DNA of 64,000 nucleotides from Tissierellia bacterium (lineage in GTDB: Bacteria > Bacillota > Clostridia > Tissierellales > Peptoniphilaceae), in the NCBI GenBank assembly GCA_030537875.1, contig JAUNVC010000002.1:26744-90743 (forward strand), given 5' to 3'. The notes beneath the pieces are model-generated. The model searched no databases and was not told the DNA's origin. It worked only from the letters and a program-made list of their open reading frames with translations. This document shows positions 10,065 to 18,110 of this stretch, piece after piece; position 1 is the first letter of the stretch; every line of letters starts with the position of its first letter. A program made the translations under genes and the position numbers.

Positions 10065-10093
10065 AGTATATCAATTGCGCCTCTTCTTTTCAA
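10065..10093 (-). promoter_or_regulatory. Promoter of the phn operon
   Basis: TTGAAA (10093-10088) and TATACT (10070-10065) are separated by 17 bp on the minus strand. A small inverted repeat, GTAC-N6-GTAC, sits just downstream in the leader and could be an operator. No clear PHO-type direct repeat was recognised. The 10094-10240 stretch shows nothing else. Confidence 0.75.
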
Positions 10094-10240
10094 TAGAATT
10101 CTTTACCATGGCATTGTTCTTTTCCAATGGAAAGTCCAAAAGACATGGAACCCATCCTCTGTGTTCAAGAAGCCATCCTGATTCTGTAAAAAATACTTTT
10201 CCCTGAATATCTTGTATCAAACCTTTCTATATCTAGTATT

Positions 10241-10266
10241 AAAAAAGATGGATTGCTCCATCTTTG
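10241..10266 (-). terminator. Terminator of the MATE gene
   Basis: A 9-bp stem AAAGATGGA/TCCATCTTT is followed by a U-tract on the minus strand, about 13 bp after the MATE stop. Confidence 0.8.
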
Positions 10267-10278
10267 TCATCTTTATTT

Positions 10279-11643
10279 CTAGATTTGTGCCAATTTTTCT
10301 TGGGGGAAAAGAGTTTTTTTGCGTACCACCAAGTACATCACCCCATGCATGAGGAAGGTCAGCGCCCATGAAATGGGATAGGATACATAAAGTGTAAACA
10401 AGGAGCGATACATGGCAAATACGGTAAAAATCCATATGATTCTGAAAAGACAAGCTCCCACCAAAGATATGATCATGGGACCAATGGAATATCCCATTCC
10501 CCGTAAGCTCCCCACCATGACATCCATCATGCCACAAAGAGCATACATGGAACAAATGAGGCTCATCCGTAAGATACCATAGGAGATGACCTCCGGATCC
10601 GAGTTATATATGCCAAGAAGCGTTTCTCCGGCATAATAGGCTCCCAATCCCATGACAACACCCACGGCGATGACAAGACCCAAACAGCGTACAAGGATTT
10701 TATCCACCCGATGATATTTTTTTGCTCCCATATTTTGACTGGTAAAGCTAAGGGCCGTCTGATAGATGGCGTTCATGGACATATACACAAAACCCTCGAT
10801 ATTGGAAGCAGCCGTGTTTCCTGCCATGACCGTATGACCAAAAGAGTTGACCGAGGACTGAATCAACACATTGGAAATATTAAAGATGACCCCTTGCAAT
10901 CCAGCGGGGATTCCAATTTTAAGCATGGCCAAAACCTTGTCTTTGGAAACATGGAGCTTTCGAATATTGAGTCGCATAAAATGATCCCCTTGGCGTAGGG
11001 CAGTGATGACCAACGTTGCAGAAACAACTTGGCTGATGACCGTCGCCAAAGCAACACCGGCCACACCCATGTGAAAACCAATGACAAATAAAAGGTTAAA
11101 GGCCACGTTGATCACGCCGGCCACAATCAAAAAATAAAGGGGTCTTCTCGTATCTCCCACGGCACGAAAAATAGCAGCACCAAAGTTATATACCATAAAG
11201 GCTGGCATGCCACAGAAAAAAATTCTCATATAGCGTATGGAAAGGGGCAACACTTCCTCTGGTGTGCCGGTCATCAAAAGAAGGGGCTTGGCTAAAAAGA
11301 CGCCCACAAATACCATGATAACTCCACCGTAAAATGCCAATGTGATGGCTGTATGTAGTGTGTCCTTTGCATTCTTAAAATCCCCAGCACCAACGAAGCG
11401 TCCCATGATAACAGAGGCTCCGATGGAAACCCCCATAAACATATTGATGAGTAAGTTAATCAAAGAAGAGGTAGCTCCCACGGCTGCCAAAGATTCTTTT
11501 CCAGCAAATCTTCCCACCACCACAATGTCGGCGGCATTGAATAAAAGTTGTAAAATACCCGATAAAATTAAGGGAATAGCAAAACTAATCAGTCGACCCA
11601 ATAGAGGGCCATGTAACATATCAATTTCTCTTGCACGTTTCAT
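10279..11643 (-). CDS. MATE-family efflux transporter
   Basis: The 454-residue protein has about 12 membrane segments in two homologous halves, each opening with a MATE-type block (PLILSGILQLLFNAADIVVVGRF in the N half, GIPAGLQGVIFNISN in the C half). MATE proteins export cationic drugs or metabolites by Na+ or H+ antiport. It is monocistronic between its own promoter and terminator. The substrate is not predictable. Confidence 0.92.
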   Translation of the reverse strand: MKRAREIDMLHGPLLGRLISFAIPLILSGILQLLFNAADIVVVGRFAGKESLAAVGATSSLINLLINMFMGVSIGASVIMGRFVGAGDFKNAKDTLHTAITLAFYGGVIMVFVGVFLAKPLLLMTGTPEEVLPLSIRYMRIFFCGMPAFMVYNFGAAIFRAVGDTRRPLYFLIVAGVINVAFNLLFVIGFHMGVAGVALATVISQVVSATLVITALRQGDHFMRLNIRKLHVSKDKVLAMLKIGIPAGLQGVIFNISNVLIQSSVNSFGHTVMAGNTAASNIEGFVYMSMNAIYQTALSFTSQNMGAKKYHRVDKILVRCLGLVIAVGVVMGLGAYYAGETLLGIYNSDPEVISYGILRMSLICSMYALCGMMDVMVGSLRGMGYSIGPMIISLVGACLFRIIWIFTVFAMYRSLFTLYVSYPISWALTFLMHGVMYLVVRKKTLFPQEKLAQI

Positions 11644-11666
11644 ATCGATCTTCCTTCCGTTCTCAT

Positions 11667-11695
11667 ATAGTACTCTATATTAAGAAAAATGTAAA
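11667..11695 (-). promoter_or_regulatory. Promoter of the MATE gene
   Basis: TTTACA (11695-11690), a 17-bp spacer and TACTAT (11672-11667) on the minus strand, 24 bp before the ATG. Confidence 0.65.
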
Positions 11696-11807
11696 GATAC
11701 AAAATCTCTGCATAGAACCCTCCCTTTGGCAAAGGGGCATAAACTCTCATGATTTCCCATGTATCATACCTATATATTCCAACCATAGAAGAAAGAAATA
11801 AAATATT

Positions 11808-12779
11808 TTACTTCCCTCCCTTTCTGTATCCGGCTTTGATGGCCTCCTCTTCCGTATCAAAATAAACGGCATTTTTGGCCTTGACTTTTTTGTAGCCCTC
11901 TCCGTCGGGTAAGTGATAATACTTGGACTTTTTGTTTCCGATGATTCTTCCCTCGGCCTTCACAAAGGCTAGCTCATCCCCATCCATGGTGGTCACTTCA
12001 TCCCCTACGTCACCCTCTTCTGTCTTTTTCCCCTGATCCTCACCGTGGTCAGAAGCCTTATCCAAGGCCTGGGCTTTTTTCAAATTGGTGACGTCTGTGA
12101 GAGCATAAAGACCTCGATCTTCCTTTCTCGCATCCTTGGAAAGGGCGAGAAAAAAATCCTTTTGGCTCACATCCGGCGGAAAGGTCACCACATTGGCATA
12201 TCCCTCATAGAGCATGATGGCATTGAGGCTATCCTCCAACCAAGTAAGCACATCATCTTTTTTTGGCTCTTTCAAAAATACATAGCGCAGCAACCGACCG
12301 TACTGGTCCCTGTCACTGACATCCTTCACCAAGTAGACCGTGCCATTTTTCCCAATTCTTTCCTCCATCAGAGCCTTGGCAAATTCCGAGGCCATTTCTC
12401 CGAAACGACCATTTTTCTCTGGATCCTCATGGACACATTCCGGCGTATCAATCATGAGCAAACGGAGCCGCTCCTCTCTCTGGCTTCCTTCCAGCTTCAC
12501 TATCATGGTATCGCCGTCGACCATGCGCACAAAGGTGGCTTGTTCCACTGTCGGAAAGGTTTTCCACTGAGATTTTTTAAACTTTTTTGACTCTTCTTCC
12601 ATGGAAACTTGATCCACGTCATGGTTTGAAACATCTTGATCTACCTCTACAGAAGAAGATTTATTTTCCTTTGATTGCTCATTCAGTGGCATACAGGCCA
12701 CCATTTGAACGAGTATAAGCCCCATGGCCAACATGAGCCATCCCTTTTTCATTGAAATTCTGTTCATTCTATTTTTCAT
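11808..12779 (-). CDS. Secreted staphylococcal-nuclease-like lipoprotein
   Basis: The start at 12779 is chosen for its AAGGAG site and because it precedes a lipoprotein signal ending in LVQMVAC; an upstream ATG at 12848 has no such support. The 323-residue product has a thermonuclease (SNase) domain at about residues 70-215. Catalytic-type residues are present: VDGDT, R-L-L-M-I-D-T-P-E (Arg35, Asp40, Thr41 and Glu43 equivalents) and DRDQYGRLLRYV (Arg87 equivalent). The C-terminal segment (GNKKSKYYHLPDGEGYKKV to EEAIKAGYR) resembles the Ada-like module often attached to such nucleases, without its Cys residues. It probably degrades extracellular DNA or RNA at the cell surface. It is the last gene of the mgtC-rloAB operon. 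Confidence 0.87.
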   Translation of the reverse strand: MKNRMNRISMKKGWLMLAMGLILVQMVACMPLNEQSKENKSSSVEVDQDVSNHDVDQVSMEEESKKFKKSQWKTFPTVEQATFVRMVDGDTMIVKLEGSQREERLRLLMIDTPECVHEDPEKNGRFGEMASEFAKALMEERIGKNGTVYLVKDVSDRDQYGRLLRYVFLKEPKKDDVLTWLEDSLNAIMLYEGYANVVTFPPDVSQKDFFLALSKDARKEDRGLYALTDVTNLKKAQALDKASDHGEDQGKKTEEGDVGDEVTTMDGDELAFVKAEGRIIGNKKSKYYHLPDGEGYKKVKAKNAVYFDTEEEAIKAGYRKGGK

Positions 12780-12834
12780 GTCTCCTTCTTTCATCCTCAT
12801 AGGCCGATGCATCCCGTGCATCATTGTCGAAGGA

Positions 12835-12939
12835 TCATCCTCCTCCACTTCCAGAAAATATCCACTTCAAAAAGGTATATCCTCCCAAAAAGATGAAACC
12901 CCATATAATAATGCCCAAGATTCCCTTGATAAGATCCAT
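12835..12939 (-). CDS. 34-residue single-span membrane peptide
   Basis: This is an unrecognised small ORF. Its ATG abuts the rloB stop (TAA-ATG) and is preceded by a perfect AAAGGAGG site inside the rloB 3' end, so it is translationally coupled. The product starts MDLIKGILGIIIWGFIFLGG, is almost one hydrophobic helix (residues 3-28), and ends in the flexible tail SGSGGG. Its stop lies 55 bp before the nuclease start. Small membrane peptides beside defence ATPases can be toxins or anchors, but no family is recognised. Reality of translation is likely; function is unknown. Confidence 0.65.
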   Translation of the reverse strand: MDLIKGILGIIIWGFIFLGGYTFLKWIFSGSGGG

Positions 12940-13629
12940 TTAGTCCTCCTTTATATACTTCCGAAGTTCTTCCACCAAGAGATGAACTGTGGTTCCTGGA
13001 TTGAATCCCGAGGGCCAAGACACTCCCTTTTTGTAGGCTTTCATCCTCTCTTTGGCATTTTGAATGGCCCGATCCAATCCACCGTCTTTGGCTACCATGT
13101 CAAAGAGTCGATCATAATTTTTCTTATATAAACCCTTCCCCAATTTTTGTTTGCGAAATTCTTCATGTAGCAAACGATACCATGCATACCTGGTCTGGGC
13201 TCTTTGACTATATCGAAAATGTAAATAGAGCCAATACTCAAAACATTCATTGCTCCATGCGGCGTGAAATCCTCTCTTTTCCGCTTCTTCCACCGCCTCA
13301 TCAAAATCATGAAAATCATCCTTGTCAAAGACGACCCATACCTGTTGATAGAAAATCTTCGCACGATGCAAAATCTCCGAGGTTCGATCCACCAGTTTTT
13401 GGGTTGCCCTTCCTTCACCCTCGATATCTACAATGGGCTCCACACCGTGGATATGGATGTTTCCACCACGGGTCTTTTCAATTTTTTCAGCCAATCCTTG
13501 AAAATAATAGGGCTCCGTCTTCGTTCCCTCTGTCACAATAAGGAAGGAATTGGCCTTGGGCTCTCGGGTATGTCCCTTTCTCGGTTCTCTCTTTTTTCGT
13601 TCTGCCTTCCGTCTATCTCTGTGATTCAT
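12940..13629 (-). CDS. rloB: RloB-family Toprim-like nuclease
   Basis: The 229-residue protein starts with a very basic tail (NHRDRRKAERKKREPRKGH) and then SFLIVTEGTKTEPYYF, whose Glu matches the Toprim glutamate. VWVVFDKDDFHDFDEA near residue 96 gives the Toprim DxD. NECFEYWLYLHF is a further RloB-family block. RloB is regularly paired with an RloA ATPase, first noted beside restriction-modification genes. The pair resembles other ATPase-plus-Toprim anti-phage modules, so a nuclease effector is inferred. It overlaps rloA by 4 bp (ATGA). Confidence 0.85.
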   Translation of the reverse strand: MNHRDRRKAERKKREPRKGHTREPKANSFLIVTEGTKTEPYYFQGLAEKIEKTRGGNIHIHGVEPIVDIEGEGRATQKLVDRTSEILHRAKIFYQQVWVVFDKDDFHDFDEAVEEAEKRGFHAAWSNECFEYWLYLHFRYSQRAQTRYAWYRLLHEEFRKQKLGKGLYKKNYDRLFDMVAKDGGLDRAIQNAKERMKAYKKGVSWPSGFNPGTTVHLLVEELRKYIKED

Positions 13630-14822
13630 TTTCTCACCTTCAAAGAAAAATCTTTCAGGGCGGGAATGCCACCATAGACACCGGCCAAGTAATTGGACTG
13701 CAAGGCCTCTTCCGGCAACATTTTATAATCGGACAGGGCCACCAATTGGGATTCACCGCTTTGATTTTTCTCCACAAACCAAATCTGATCCCGACGGAAA
13801 AACCTCTTATCCAAAAGACTGGTGTCATGACTGGTGTAAATTAATTGGGCCGTGGAACTGGGGGCATAAAATAAATCAATGATAAACTTCAACATCAAGG
13901 GATGAAGCTTCACATTGAGTTCATCAATGAACATGGTGTTTCCCTCACGAACTGCCTTTTTGGCAAAGAGATAGAGGGCCATGCTTTTTAGCGTTCCGTC
14001 CGATTCTCGGTGGAGGGGGAGAGTGAAATCTTCCCCTTCCGGTCCCCGATGGATGGTGTAACATATATCGGCTCCCCCCATCTGATCCAAACGAAGGTCA
14101 ATGATGCCCGTATCCATGGCCTCCAAAAATTCCAATAAGCCCCTTTTATCTTGTCGAATCTCTTCGGGAAGTCTTTTCTCCAAAAGACTCTTGGCCTCAT
14201 AAAAGTCCGTTCCCATGACCTGCGTTTTCTGTATGAAAGAAAACATTTCTCGCAAAGGGCCATGGACCTCTTTTAAAGTATTAAAAAAAGTCAAAGCCAA
14301 CACATGGTCGGGAATGGCTGTGGCCATGGACTTCCACCGACTGGGAACGCTTCGATGAAATTCCATCTCTCCATTGGAATACCTCTCTAGGATGGTCCTT
14401 TGTCGATGGGTCGTATCATTTCTTGCATATAGCCACTCTCGGACAATTCGCTCTCCATTATATTCAAAGCCATAGGTGTATTCATTCTCACCCACCTTTG
14501 CCACCATGCGAAAAGAAGTATCTCCACCATCTCTTTTCAATGAGAAGGGTGTATAGTTTTGTTGGATGGTGGAAGACGCTACGTTGGTATAAATATTGGC
14601 CGACTCCAACACAATAGAACGAAACGTTTCAAAGGCAAAGCAAAGATTACTCTTCCCACTGGCGTTGGCCCCATAGACCGCTGCCACACGAAGCACATTT
14701 TCCTTTGCATTTAAGGGCATCAAGGTATAGGGATGATCCCTATAGCAATCCATGGCCGTCATATTAAGAGATGACTCATCTTTAAAAGACAAAAAATTTG
14801 AAAATTCAAATAACAATAACAT
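13626..14822 (-). CDS. rloA: RloA-family ATPase (SMC/ABC-like AAA)
   Basis: The 398-residue ATPase begins LLLFEFSNFLSFKDE, the usual start of this OLD/RecF-like class. Walker A is VYGANASGKSNL near residue 50. The C-terminal half carries the signature-like ESDGTLKSMALYLF, Walker B NTMFIDELNVKLHP and the switch YTSHDTSLLD. It probably senses or holds RloB until phage-related triggering, by analogy with AriA/AriB-type systems; that role is inference. It starts 1 bp after mgtC, sharing its transcript. Confidence 0.85.
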   Translation of the reverse strand: MLLLFEFSNFLSFKDESSLNMTAMDCYRDHPYTLMPLNAKENVLRVAAVYGANASGKSNLCFAFETFRSIVLESANIYTNVASSTIQQNYTPFSLKRDGGDTSFRMVAKVGENEYTYGFEYNGERIVREWLYARNDTTHRQRTILERYSNGEMEFHRSVPSRWKSMATAIPDHVLALTFFNTLKEVHGPLREMFSFIQKTQVMGTDFYEAKSLLEKRLPEEIRQDKRGLLEFLEAMDTGIIDLRLDQMGGADICYTIHRGPEGEDFTLPLHRESDGTLKSMALYLFAKKAVREGNTMFIDELNVKLHPLMLKFIIDLFYAPSSTAQLIYTSHDTSLLDKRFFRRDQIWFVEKNQSGESQLVALSDYKMLPEEALQSNYLAGVYGGIPALKDFSLKVRK

Positions 14823-14823
14823 A

Positions 14824-15513
14824 TTAATCCTTTCGATTGAACACGAGTTTTCTCTCGTAAATAGCCCGTTCCAAACCGCTCATTTCCTCAATCTCTTGAA
14901 TAAAGATACCCTCCTCCAAGTCGAAGGGCATAAACAATTCATAGTGTAACATCATGGGACTTTTCCTACGAGGATCCTCCGGCTCCAAACGAACACTCTT
15001 GATTCGAATATTGAGATTTCGAACGATGCTGGTCATTTGGGTGAAGGTCAATTTTTCATCCCTCGTATATAAAATAAGTTCACGGTAAGATTTATGCATC
15101 ATTCTATTTTCCAGCTTCCCTAGGAAAAAGAGAGCGATGAGAACGATGATGGAAGCCACCACCGAACCTAAATAAAAACCAATACCGATTCCCAAACCAA
15201 TGCCAGCGTTGACCCAAAGAGAGGCCGCCGTAGTAAGTCCCTTAATATCAAATCCACGAACCATAATTGTTCCCGCGCCAAGAAAACCCATGCCGCTGAC
15301 AACTTGGGCCGCTATTCTTCCCGGATCTCCTGCCCCCAAAGATTGATGAACATACACGCTCACCATCATAATCAAAGCTGATCCAACACAAACTAAAATA
15401 TGGGTACGCAAACCGGCCGGCTGATTCTGTGCCTCCCGTTCCATCCCAATGAGTCCTCCCACCAAAGCGGCAAGACATAATCTCGTAATGATTGCTGCTG
15501 TATTCATATACAC
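14824..15513 (-). CDS. MgtC/SapB-family membrane protein
   Basis: The 229-residue protein has four or five membrane segments in its N-terminal two thirds with the MgtC blocks GGLIGMEREAQNQPAGLRTHIL, SGMGFLGAGTIM and GLTTAASLWVNAGIGLGIG. A cytosolic C-terminal ACT-like domain follows. MgtC proteins affect Mg2+ homeostasis or inhibit F-ATP synthase in some pathogens; the role here is open. It is the first gene of an operon with rloA, rloB, a small peptide and a secreted nuclease. No Mg riboswitch is visible in the 78-bp leader. Confidence 0.85.
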   Translation of the reverse strand: MYMNTAAIITRLCLAALVGGLIGMEREAQNQPAGLRTHILVCVGSALIMMVSVYVHQSLGAGDPGRIAAQVVSGMGFLGAGTIMVRGFDIKGLTTAASLWVNAGIGLGIGIGFYLGSVVASIIVLIALFFLGKLENRMMHKSYRELILYTRDEKLTFTQMTSIVRNLNIRIKSVRLEPEDPRRKSPMMLHYELFMPFDLEEGIFIQEIEEMSGLERAIYERKLVFNRKD

Positions 15514-15568
15514 TCCTTTGGTTATTTATACCCAATCCTCGACTTGGAATGGCCCTCTTTCTTTCAAT

Positions 15569-15593
15569 AAAAAAAGCCCCTTGGGACTTTTTT
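15569..15593 (-). terminator. Terminator of the flavodoxin gene
   Basis: On the minus strand the A-run plus GUCC pairs with GGGC plus the U-run, and the hairpin ends in seven U residues. It begins at the stop codon. Confidence 0.75.
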
Positions 15594-15999
15594 AGATAGA
15601 TGCAATGGCATCTTTCAATTCTTGAACCACAGAATCATCCGGCTCTTCTAGGCAAACCACCGGCTCTGCTGCCATGATGGCACCTTTTCCTTCCATTTCG
15701 GATCTCCATGTTTCCATGTACTCTCCGCCACCCCATCCATAGGAGCCGAATAAAAATACCTTTTTATCAGCAAAGTCATCGATGGAATCAATGGTGGGTA
15801 CAATTATGGACTCATCCACTTCCTCTGTTCCACAGGCCGGGCTTCCAAAGACCAACAAGTCTGCATCGGCAAATTCCGAACCCTGTTCGTCGGTGTACAC
15901 CTCTACATCATACCCCTTTTCTTCCAATGCCTCTTTTACCACATCGGCCATGGCCTCTGTATGCCCCGTGGAGCTAAAATAAATAAGATTCGCTTTCAT
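15592..15999 (-). CDS. Flavodoxin
   Basis: The start at 15999 follows a GAGGAGG site; an ATG 54 bp upstream is less likely. The 135-residue FMN protein shows the phosphate loop YFSSTGHTEAMADV, the 60s loop FGSPACGTEEVDES and the 90s loop GSYGWGGGEYMETW. It shuttles low-potential electrons in place of ferredoxin. The protein is very acidic, as flavodoxins usually are. It is monocistronic. Confidence 0.93.
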   Translation of the reverse strand: MKANLIYFSSTGHTEAMADVVKEALEEKGYDVEVYTDEQGSEFADADLLVFGSPACGTEEVDESIIVPTIDSIDDFADKKVFLFGSYGWGGGEYMETWRSEMEGKGAIMAAEPVVCLEEPDDSVVQELKDAIASI

Positions 16000-16080
16000 A
16001 ATTTCCTCCTCTATAAATTGTTCATGGTCTATTTTTAATATGCCCAATTTCATCCATTCTTAATCGTAAATAGAATTTTT

Positions 16081-18063
16081 TTATAAACGATCTGAATAGA
16101 TCCCTTTCACTCCTTGGTTCAGAAGCTCCGTGGCTTGGGTTCGATCATTGATCGTGTGAACAAAAACCCTTATTCCCTGATCTATGAGCAATTTCCCCAA
16201 GCCTCCATCGTACCTCCTCTTCTCCATGGTCACTGCCCGGAGAGGGTGATCTTTGGCAAAGGAAGAAACTTCTTCGTCACTATCTCCACTCATATACAGA
16301 GTATAAATAATATTCTCATACCCCAGTTGCTTCACTGGAAGATATTCTTCTTGGGCATAAATCTGAGGCCAAATGCGATCCAATAACTCTGGAGCCTTTT
16401 CTTTTATATAGGTAAGGGTTTGGATGGTATTACGTTTGCTGTCGGTGACGAGGATGGCATCTTCATGTTCTTGAAACCATTGTATCAGAAGATTCAAATC
16501 CATTTGTGTAAAACCATGGACTTCTTCCGCATCCATAAATTCCGATTTCGTCAAGAGCCGATGGGGCTCCTTTTTGAAAAATTTATATACGAAACCATCC
16601 CATGAATGAAGACAGACTCCCTTGCCATCTGCCGTGGTTTCGATATCCACCTCGAAGATTCTCTTGCCACGGTCGTAGTTTTCATCTAGGGCTTCTTTCA
16701 TGTTGGTATAAGTCATACCACATAACTCACCGCCTGCATGGGTGATGGTGTACTTGGGATGGAGCATCATCTCTCCGCCCCTTTGTTTCATCTCGATGAA
16801 TTCTTTCACCGTCCCTCGCTCCAAAAGCCCCTGACAAAGATCAATCTGACGATGGGCCTCCTGATAGAATTCCATATTCTCTCTTGCACCCACCGCAAGT
16901 TCCATCCCATCTGCGGTTTTCCTACGATACACATAGGTTCCCTTGGGTAAGGGGCGTTGCAAATATACCCTCTCCTGCCCCGATGATTTTGAAAATAAAT
17001 CTCGACCGAAAAGAGGTACCACCTCCTCATTCCAACCCATGAGATTGAGTATCGACGGCAACACATCTAACGATGAACAAAGACTTTCATCGGACTCGGC
17101 CTTCTCTTTGGTGCCCATGGAAAAAAACAGAGGAAAAACCATTCTCTCCGGAAGATCGTCCGATATGGTTTCAAGTCCTGGCAAGCTACCCATCAATTGA
17201 GTAAATATGCCATCCTCCACCGGCCCATAATCTCCGTAGAGAACAATGAGCGTATCCTCAGCCTTCTCCTCCACCTTACGAAGAAATTGAACCAAACTCC
17301 GATCCATGGCCTCCAACTCTTGCCGCACCATTTCTTTTCTGTCATCCGCTGATGATTTTCTAAATTCCCAGGGCATATGCTCTCCGAAAAGATCTACAGA
17401 AACATAGGAAAAAGATTTACTTTTTTGTTGAAGGGAGGAAAGCACGTCTGAAAGAAAATCATCCACTCCTTGGGTTGGATCAGAACACAGGACCATTTTC
17501 TCAAATCCCATCTCCGGGAAAAAACGTTCCTTTCTCTTTTTATTCTTGGGGTGGTGAAGATAGGCGCTGGCCGAATATCCATGGTGACTTGCAATCTTGG
17601 CAAGTCCATAGAGCCCCTCCCCCTCATATTGCTCCATGGAGCTTTTTTTATCATAGGGATAAAGACTATGGAAGGTAACAAATTCACCATCATCATTGGG
17701 ATCGGCACCCACCAAGGGTACACAATGGGGCATAAAACGTTTGCCCTTTTCCTTACTCCATTGTCTCAAAGCCGGCATCCCGTCCATGGCTTCCGACAAG
17801 AAAAGAGATTTTAAACCACCGACCCGCACCAACAACAGGTGATGATTTTTGGCCTTTCCTGTCCCATCGTTGATATCATGCAGCTTGTCAAAGAGAAATT
17901 CATACCGCAAAGAACCCAGAGAAAAATATTCTTCCTCTTGAGATGATTTTTCCTCCCATTGTTCTTTGGTTGTACGCTCTGTATTTATATCCTCGGCTCC
18001 GATCCTATGACTTGCTAAAAAAAGTACCAACAGGAGGAGCAATAGTCTCTTTTTCATGTCCAC
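16081..18063 (-). CDS. Secreted fusion: degenerate LtaS/sulfatase-like domain + glycerophosphodiester phosphodiesterase-like domain
   Basis: The 660-residue protein has a signal peptide (KKRLLLLLLVLFLASHRIGA). Residues about 70-385 follow the lipoteichoic-acid-synthase/sulfatase fold: LLLVRVGGLKSLF, HSLYPYDKKSS, SLFGEHMPWEF-like and IVLYGDYGPVEDG. The position of the catalytic Thr (GQGKTSD in LtaS) reads GADPNDD, and GDH reads GDY, so this half looks catalytically dead. Residues about 430-660 resemble GDPD/PI-PLC: ITHAGG, FEVDIETTADGKGV with LHSWDG, and the closing FVHTINDRTQATELL-GVKGIYSD. It probably acts on glycerophosphate polymers or lipids outside the membrane. It has its own extended -10 (TGGTATAAT) at about 18084. 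Confidence 0.75.
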   Translation of the reverse strand: MDMKKRLLLLLLVLFLASHRIGAEDINTERTTKEQWEEKSSQEEEYFSLGSLRYEFLFDKLHDINDGTGKAKNHHLLLVRVGGLKSLFLSEAMDGMPALRQWSKEKGKRFMPHCVPLVGADPNDDGEFVTFHSLYPYDKKSSMEQYEGEGLYGLAKIASHHGYSASAYLHHPKNKKRKERFFPEMGFEKMVLCSDPTQGVDDFLSDVLSSLQQKSKSFSYVSVDLFGEHMPWEFRKSSADDRKEMVRQELEAMDRSLVQFLRKVEEKAEDTLIVLYGDYGPVEDGIFTQLMGSLPGLETISDDLPERMVFPLFFSMGTKEKAESDESLCSSLDVLPSILNLMGWNEEVVPLFGRDLFSKSSGQERVYLQRPLPKGTYVYRRKTADGMELAVGARENMEFYQEAHRQIDLCQGLLERGTVKEFIEMKQRGGEMMLHPKYTITHAGGELCGMTYTNMKEALDENYDRGKRIFEVDIETTADGKGVCLHSWDGFVYKFFKKEPHRLLTKSEFMDAEEVHGFTQMDLNLLIQWFQEHEDAILVTDSKRNTIQTLTYIKEKAPELLDRIWPQIYAQEEYLPVKQLGYENIIYTLYMSGDSDEEVSSFAKDHPLRAVTMEKRRYDGGLGKLLIDQGIRVFVHTINDRTQATELLNQGVKGIYSDRL

Positions 18064-18110
18064 ACTCCTTTATCCTACCCATTATACCATAGGAGGGACA
18101 CATTTAATAG

